Source: Casuarina equisetifolia
Lineage: Eukaryota > Streptophyta > Magnoliopsida > Fagales > Casuarinaceae
Assembly: GCA_028551475.1 (NCBI GenBank)
Contig: CM052362.1
Location: 11,159,354 to 11,223,353 of the forward strand
Direction: 5' to 3'
DNA length: 64,000 nucleotides
The position numbers and the translations under genes are program-made. Positions 58,901 through 64,000 of this stretch are shown here, piece by piece. Position 1 is the first letter of the stretch. Every line of letters begins with the position of its first letter. The notes under the pieces are model-generated. The model did not search any database. It was not told the DNA's origin and was given only the letters and a program-made list of their open reading frames with translations.

Positions 58901-60513
58901 TTTTAGGAGAAAGAACATTGCTTACCAAATAATTTGCAAAATTAGCATACTAAGGAATTTTCATGGATTGGAGCACAAAAATTTTTTTGTCAGGGAACTT
59001 TTCCATAATTGGTTAATGTTATTCCTCCATATTTTGAATTTTAGACAAATAATCTGCAACTAGTTTTTTAGTCACTTTCTTATCCTTGATTTTCAAATCA
59101 AACTCTTATAGCCATAGAATCCACCCAGTTAACCTAGGTTTTGACTTTTTCCTTTAAAGTAGATGCTTAAGAATAGAGAGGTCAAAATAAATGATAACTT
59201 TGGAACCAATCAAATAAGAACAAAATTTATCAAAAGCAAATACCACTACCAAAAGTTTTTTTTTCCTATTGTTGAATAATTTAACATGATAAGGTTCAAT
59301 TAGCATAGTAAATGGTTTGAAAAACTCCATTCTTCCTTGGTCCTAAAATAGCTTTTACTATAGAATCATTTGCATCACACATTAGCTTAAAAGGTAAGTC
59401 CTATTTTGGTGTTGCCATCAGTGGTGCTGATATTAACTTTTCTTATAGAGTGTTAAAGGCCTGCAAGCATTCATTAGGAAAGTTAAATTTCACATCTTTA
59501 ATCAACAAACTTAAAAGGGGTCTAACAATTTTAGAAAAATCTTTTATAAACTATTTATAGAATCCTACATGCCCCAAAGATCCTTTTACAAGTTTCACTA
59601 ATGTTGGTGGGGGTAATTTTGTAATGATCTCCACTTTAGCTTGATTAACCTCTAAGCCTTTTTTGGACATCTTATGCTTGAGAAGTATTCCTTCTTGTGC
59701 CATAAAATGACACTTTTTCTAATTCAAAACAAGTTTAGTCTTTTCACACCTTTGTAAGAACTTTGCCAGATTATTTAAACAAAGGTCAAATGATGAGCCA
59801 AATATTAAAAAAATCATCCATGAAAATCTCAATGAATTTTTCTACCATATTAGAAAAAATGGCCATCATGCCTTTAAAAAGTTGCTAGTACATTACAAAG
59901 ATTAAAGAGCATTCTTCTAATAACAAAGGAACCATAAGGACAAATGAAAATGGTTTTCTCTTGATCTTCTAGCGCAATGGCAATCTGATTATACCCTGAA
60001 TACCCATTAAGGAAGTAATAAAATTCATGTCTTGTAAGTCTTTCTAATATTTAATCAATAAATGGCCAAGGTAAATGATTTTTTCTCATAGCATCATTCA
60101 AATTTCTATAATCTATACATACATTCCATCCAATAAATGTCCTAATTGGAATTAATTCATTATTATCATTTCTTTGGCATAACTTGCACAAGACTTATCC
60201 AAGGACTATTTGGGATGGGATAAATGATCATTACATCAAGCAGTTTGATTACCTTATCCTTCATCACTTATTGCATCTTCAGGTTCAAATGCTTCTAAAT
60301 TTAAACAATAGCTTTATACTGCTCCTCCATTAAAATCTTATGCATGCATATTAGAGGACTAATTCCCTTGATATAAGCTATTTTCCATCCAATCGCTCCC
60401 TTATGCTCTCTTAACACCCTAAGTAGTTTCTCTTCCATTGATTCTATGAAAAAAGATGATATAATTATTGGCAAAGTAGAATTATTCACTTCACCCAATC
60501 CTAATTTCCTCAA
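58901..60513 (-). pseudogene. Gypsy reverse transcriptase and RNase H (outer element), decayed
   Basis: The upstream block 60301-60513 (MEEKLLRVLREHKGAIGWKI, then ISPLICMHKILMEEQ) is the typical Athila lead into RT. The catalytic FMDD motif is intact at 59813-59824 (EKFIEIFMDDF). LPFKLMCDAND near 59370 marks the RT/RNase H border. The rest is broken by stops. Confidence 0.85.
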
Positions 60514-60731
60514 AATTGATTAATACTAGCCCCTAAATCACATAATGCCTTATCAAAGTGAGAATCTCTAATAGAATAAGGAATTGTAAAACTCTCTAAA
60601 TATTGTAATTTTGGAGGTAGTTTGTTTTGTAAAATGATTGAGCATTCTTTAGTCAACTTCACAGTTTTATAATCTTCTAGCTTCCTTTTGTTTTTCAATA
60701 TTTCCTTAAGAAATTTTGTATAATTGGGCAT
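60510..60731 (-). pseudogene. Gypsy protease region (outer element)
   Basis: MPNYTKFLKEILKNKRKLED, then LQNKLPPKLQ, then SFTIPYSIRDSHFDKALCDL with GASI: this is the Athila gag-protease junction. The active-site D-L-G-A-S is kept, as in other Athila copies. The frame closes at 60510 and another starts for the following block. Confidence 0.85.
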
Positions 60732-60759
60732 TTAAGCCAATGCATATGCAAAAAGAATG

Positions 60760-62230
60760 TTAATATGTGGTTTTTTAAATACATCAAGGAATTTAGAAAA
60801 GTGCTTATCTATCTTATGTTACTAGAGTATAGAAATGGAACTAGAGGCATATAAGGCTTAGGATTATCAAGGAATAGTGTTCTCTTGGTTACCTTAAGTT
60901 GTGTGCTAACATCCTTATCCTTATCTCTGGCACTTTCCTTTTCAACATCATTTTTTCCTACTTACCATTTCTCAGGGTTATTGCCTTTGCATCTTCTATA
61001 GATTCTTCTTTGTGTTCCTAGGCAAAGAATCCTATTGTCTTCTTAAGAACATATTGGTCAGCTAACTCATTTGCACCTCTAAATTTCTAATTAAAGCTTT
61101 TGGTTTTGAAATCTCACTTCAGTACTCTTGAAAAAGCTTTATGTAGTGTTGGTAAGGTTGGTGACAATGGCTTTTAAAGTAGGCTTTGCCTTTTCTATTT
61201 GCCTGAATCTTGGTGGTGGTCTTATTGCATTTGAGTTACTCCATGAAAAATTTAGGTGGTTATGCCATCCTAGATTGTAAGTGTTTGAGTATAGACTATT
61301 TTGCAACTTGCTTGAACTTCTAACAAGATTAGCATTTTGATTACCTAGAGTAGAAATGTTGCCTACTTAACATTCTATGCTTGTATGTTCTCCATCACAA
61401 TGATCACATACTCTATTGTGAATCCTCATGACTAAGACATTTGGGTTATGTATCTTTTTGAGTTTTTTAAAGTATGCATACATTACAATGAAAGCATCTA
61501 CTTCATTAACTCCACTTGCTTTTTGCATGTGTAGGCTTTCAATATGCCATTAATAACTATTAAGTGTCATTGTTATTCACCTTTTCTAGCATTTTGTTAT
61601 TCAAAGCCTCTTTTGCAATTGCATCAAGCATAAAACAAAGATTTGTACTAGACTAATTATAGAAATTTTGTACCTATAATCATATGGGTAATTCATGATG
61701 TGGACATCTCCTCAAAAGGTCCTTAAATCTTTTCCAAGCTTCACATAATGATTCATTCTCCATCTATACAAAAGTTTGCACAAGGAAAGAACTTACCAAG
61801 AACATTTTGAGCCAAATCATCCCATGTGGTGATTGATCCTACAAGAAAAGAAGAAAGACAACATTTAGCTTTATCTTGAAGAGAAAATGGAAATAAGCCA
61901 ACATTTATGACTCTATTCTATTTGATCATGTCATAAATTTCAAGGAAAGCCTCAATATAAGCATCTAGATCATCACTTAATAGCCCATTAAATTGCACCA
62001 AGTGTTGGAGCATCAAAATGAGTGATGGCTTGATCTCAAAGTTATTTGCCTAAATTGCAAGCCTTTTGATGCTTGATGTAGCACCATGAACTATTGGTGC
62101 AACATAGTCTTTTAAAAGTTTGTGTAGATCATCACGGTCTACTATACTTCTAACTTGACTTTTTTGTTCTCTTAGGTGCTTCATTGCCTTATGAGTGTGT
62201 GTTCAATTTTTAGACCAAGATCAACAAGTT
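60760..62230 (-). pseudogene. Gypsy gag (outer element), heavily decayed
   Basis: The clearest block (about 61790-62100, minus) reads VQFNGLLSDDLDAYIEAFLE and then VINVGLFPFSLQDKAKCCLS and SITTWDDLAQNVLGKFFP, matching Athila gag. Elsewhere many stops occur. Confidence 0.8.
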
Positions 62231-62464
62231 GCCCTCCTTGGTTGTGGGTCATACATGTCTACAACACCTTTGAATAGTAGCAACTCAACAATTTTTTTTT
62301 TTGCAAGGAAAACAAGTAATAGTAAAACAAAATAAAAATAAAATCTAACAAAAAATGATTCCTTTCTTAAAACATTTTTTTAAAAAAATATTTTTTAAAG
62401 AAAATAAAAGCTAGATTAAACTTAGAATTATTTGGTATTAGTATTAATTAGCAATAAACAACCA

Positions 62465-62483
62465 ATCCTTGGCAATGGTGCCA
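62465..62483 (-). other. Primer binding site of outer gypsy element
   Basis: Minus strand TGGCACCATTGCCAAGG, close to TGGCGCCGTTGCCGGGG complementary to tRNA-Asp, as used by Athila/Tat elements. Two G-to-A type changes fit its age. Confidence 0.8.
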
Positions 62484-62495
62484 AAAACTTATTCA

Positions 62496-64000
62496 TGAAG
62501 TTTTAAATATAAGTGAACATGTCAAACAAGCAATATAATGATAAAAAAGTGTTGTCCCTCAGAGATTGGTGATTACTAAACTAATTAAGTACTAACAATG
62601 AACTAATTCTAAAATTTATCTAATAAATCAAAAGAAAGTTGATGATGAATTAAAATTCAAAATTTTAAAAACAAAAATTCAAGACTGAATGAGATGAAAT
62701 TTAAGTAAGAAAGATTAATACAAAAAATATGTTGAAGCATTTGATTTCACCATAACTACTATATATGAATTTTCATTGTTTATGCTTGCAATAATGATAA
62801 TATTTATATGATGCCAAAACTTTCTAATTTATTTACAATCTTATGTTTAAGTATAGTAAACTTACTCTATTTGTTAATTCATTATACTTCTATATGAATT
62901 GAAATAAATAAAGTGCATTAGGATTTATGAACATTCTTGGTTTACAATAAATCTTTAATCATCTCATTACCAAAAGCCACATAAACAATATAGTATATGT
63001 CTGTCCATATTTAATTTATGCTTATATATTATAAAAAGAAACTACATGTCATCTCTTTTCAGTCTCAAATATACAAATATAATAATTTAAGTGGTAGCTA
63101 ATCACTAAAAAGTATTAAGTATAATAATATATACCTCACATAAAAAAATTATCTTGCAAAGTATAGAAACATATAAAATTCACATTATCATAGTTAGGCT
63201 ACATTGTTGCTCTAACAGAAGGAAATTAAAAACCAAAATAATGGTAGAAATTAAACAAAATATCTAAAATAAAAAATAGATAAGTTGTCACCACATTGTC
63301 TTCTCTTCAAAAAATTTTTGCAAAATTCTTACAAATCAAACTAAAATCAAGAATTGTATAAAGTAAAAGTAAGTTGTTGTGTCTCCTTTTTTTTTTCTTT
63401 GGTTTTTCTTTTTCTCTCTTGATTCTAGTGGCACACCCTTTTCTCACTCCCTTCTCCTTTTTATTCTCTTATGTGACACACCACTACAATTCCCATTTTC
63501 TCCCCTTTAATTCTTTTGTGCAGCATGCCTTATTCTTCTTTCCTCACAATGCACACTTCTCCTTCTTTTGACCTTCTTGTCTCTTTATTTTGTATGTTTG
63601 TGCCTCTTTTATTTGTCTTCTTTTGTCTTTCTATTTTGGTAGCTTGTGTAATGGACTTGGAGAAAAATTCATTCGGCACTCAACTCTTGCTCGAAATTGA
63701 GTCAACCTTGAACCAGGATCACCTTGATGGACAAACTTTAAAGAGAAAATAAAGAAAGTTAAGGAATAGTAGGAATGGTGAGAGTAAGAAGATTTCATGT
63801 GAATTAAATAAGAAAGGGAGCCAAAAGGTTCCCCTTATATTGGAGTTTGCCTTCTTTCAAGAATTCAATGTTGCATTGGTTCCACATTTATAGCGAAATC
63901 ATAAATGTGTAGACATTACTTAGAATTTGAATTAGGTTTATTAAATTAAGATACTTGTAATTCTTAACCATAGAAATTTGCATTAAGATTAACATTAAAA
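62496..64000 (-). repeat. Right (5') LTR of outer gypsy element, partial
   Basis: Matches 45169-45623 and then 56084 onward without interruption, confirming the nest. Similarity to the left LTR fades after about 63650, and the last 350 bp have no match inside the window. The end lies outside. Confidence 0.75.

Larger units (their letters stand above)
45169..64000 (-). mobile_element. Outer Athila-like Ty3/gypsy retrotransposon, interrupted, runs off the window
   Basis: A minus-strand gypsy element whose left (3') LTR starts at about 45169 and whose right (5') LTR starts at about 62496 and runs past the window end. Gag, protease, reverse transcriptase, RNase H and integrase remnants follow in gypsy order. 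The minus strand carries a TTTTGGCACCATTGCCAAGG primer site (tRNA-Asp type) and the AAGTTTGGGGGTGG phrase typical of Athila/Tat elements before the 3' LTR (about 57463-57503). The left LTR is split at 45623/56084 by the middle copia. Compared LTR stretches are roughly 85% identical by eye. All reading frames are broken. Confidence 0.88.

Noticed and set aside
1-64000. CRISPR arrays, operons, tRNA and rRNA genes
   Set aside because: The window is plant nuclear DNA. No regular spacer array was seen, and no tRNA-like A/B box with GTTCGAAT-type arm or rRNA sequence was recognised by eye.

Overview
The window is nuclear DNA from a flowering plant. The evidence is a six-exon G2-like (GARP) MYB gene with plant-type introns, an NDUFB7 complex I gene, Ty1/copia and Athila-like Ty3/gypsy retrotransposons primed by plant-type tRNA sites, and AT-rich intergenic DNA. 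The repeat mix and the MYB gene would fit a woody dicot such as grapevine, but that is a guess and no species-specific marker was seen. There are no prokaryotic features.

Layout. 1-6.8 kb: decayed host sequence split by a full-length copia element on the minus strand (755-5959, 306-bp LTRs, TTTAG target duplication). 6.8-8.5 kb: a 1,662-bp solo LTR with a CpG-rich core and a GTAAT target duplication. 8.5-11.5 kb: nothing recognisable. 11.6-16.1 kb: a very old plus-strand copia remnant with diverged LTRs and a duplicated internal segment. 16.1-18.5 kb: intergenic. 18.5-21.8 kb: the MYB gene on the minus strand, with a TATA-like box and a short upstream ORF. 21.8-43.3 kb: a long gene-poor stretch with small repeats, one CpG-rich patch and a few unassigned ORFs. 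43.3-43.6 kb: NDUFB7 on the minus strand. 45.2-64 kb: a three-level nest of minus-strand retrotransposons. An Athila-like gypsy element (runs off the right edge) holds a copia element in its left LTR. That copia holds a second copia in its own left LTR.

The nest can be read from target duplications (CAATA for the middle element, ATTTT for the inner one) and from LTR pairs that resume on the far side of each insertion. LTR similarity by eye falls from about 98% (inner) through about 89% (middle) to about 85% (outer), matching the insertion order. None of the elements looks coding-competent throughout, although the inner copia keeps long in-frame reverse transcriptase blocks.

Only two host genes are well supported: a probable nuclear transcriptional repressor and a mitochondrial respiratory subunit. 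They are over 20 kb apart and nothing in the sequence links them. I found no convincing new biological system. The most notable items are the nest, the solo LTR with its CpG-rich interior, the MYB gene model with two EAR-like motifs, and some unexplained duplications and palindromes. All identities and coordinates were worked out by hand; no database was searched.
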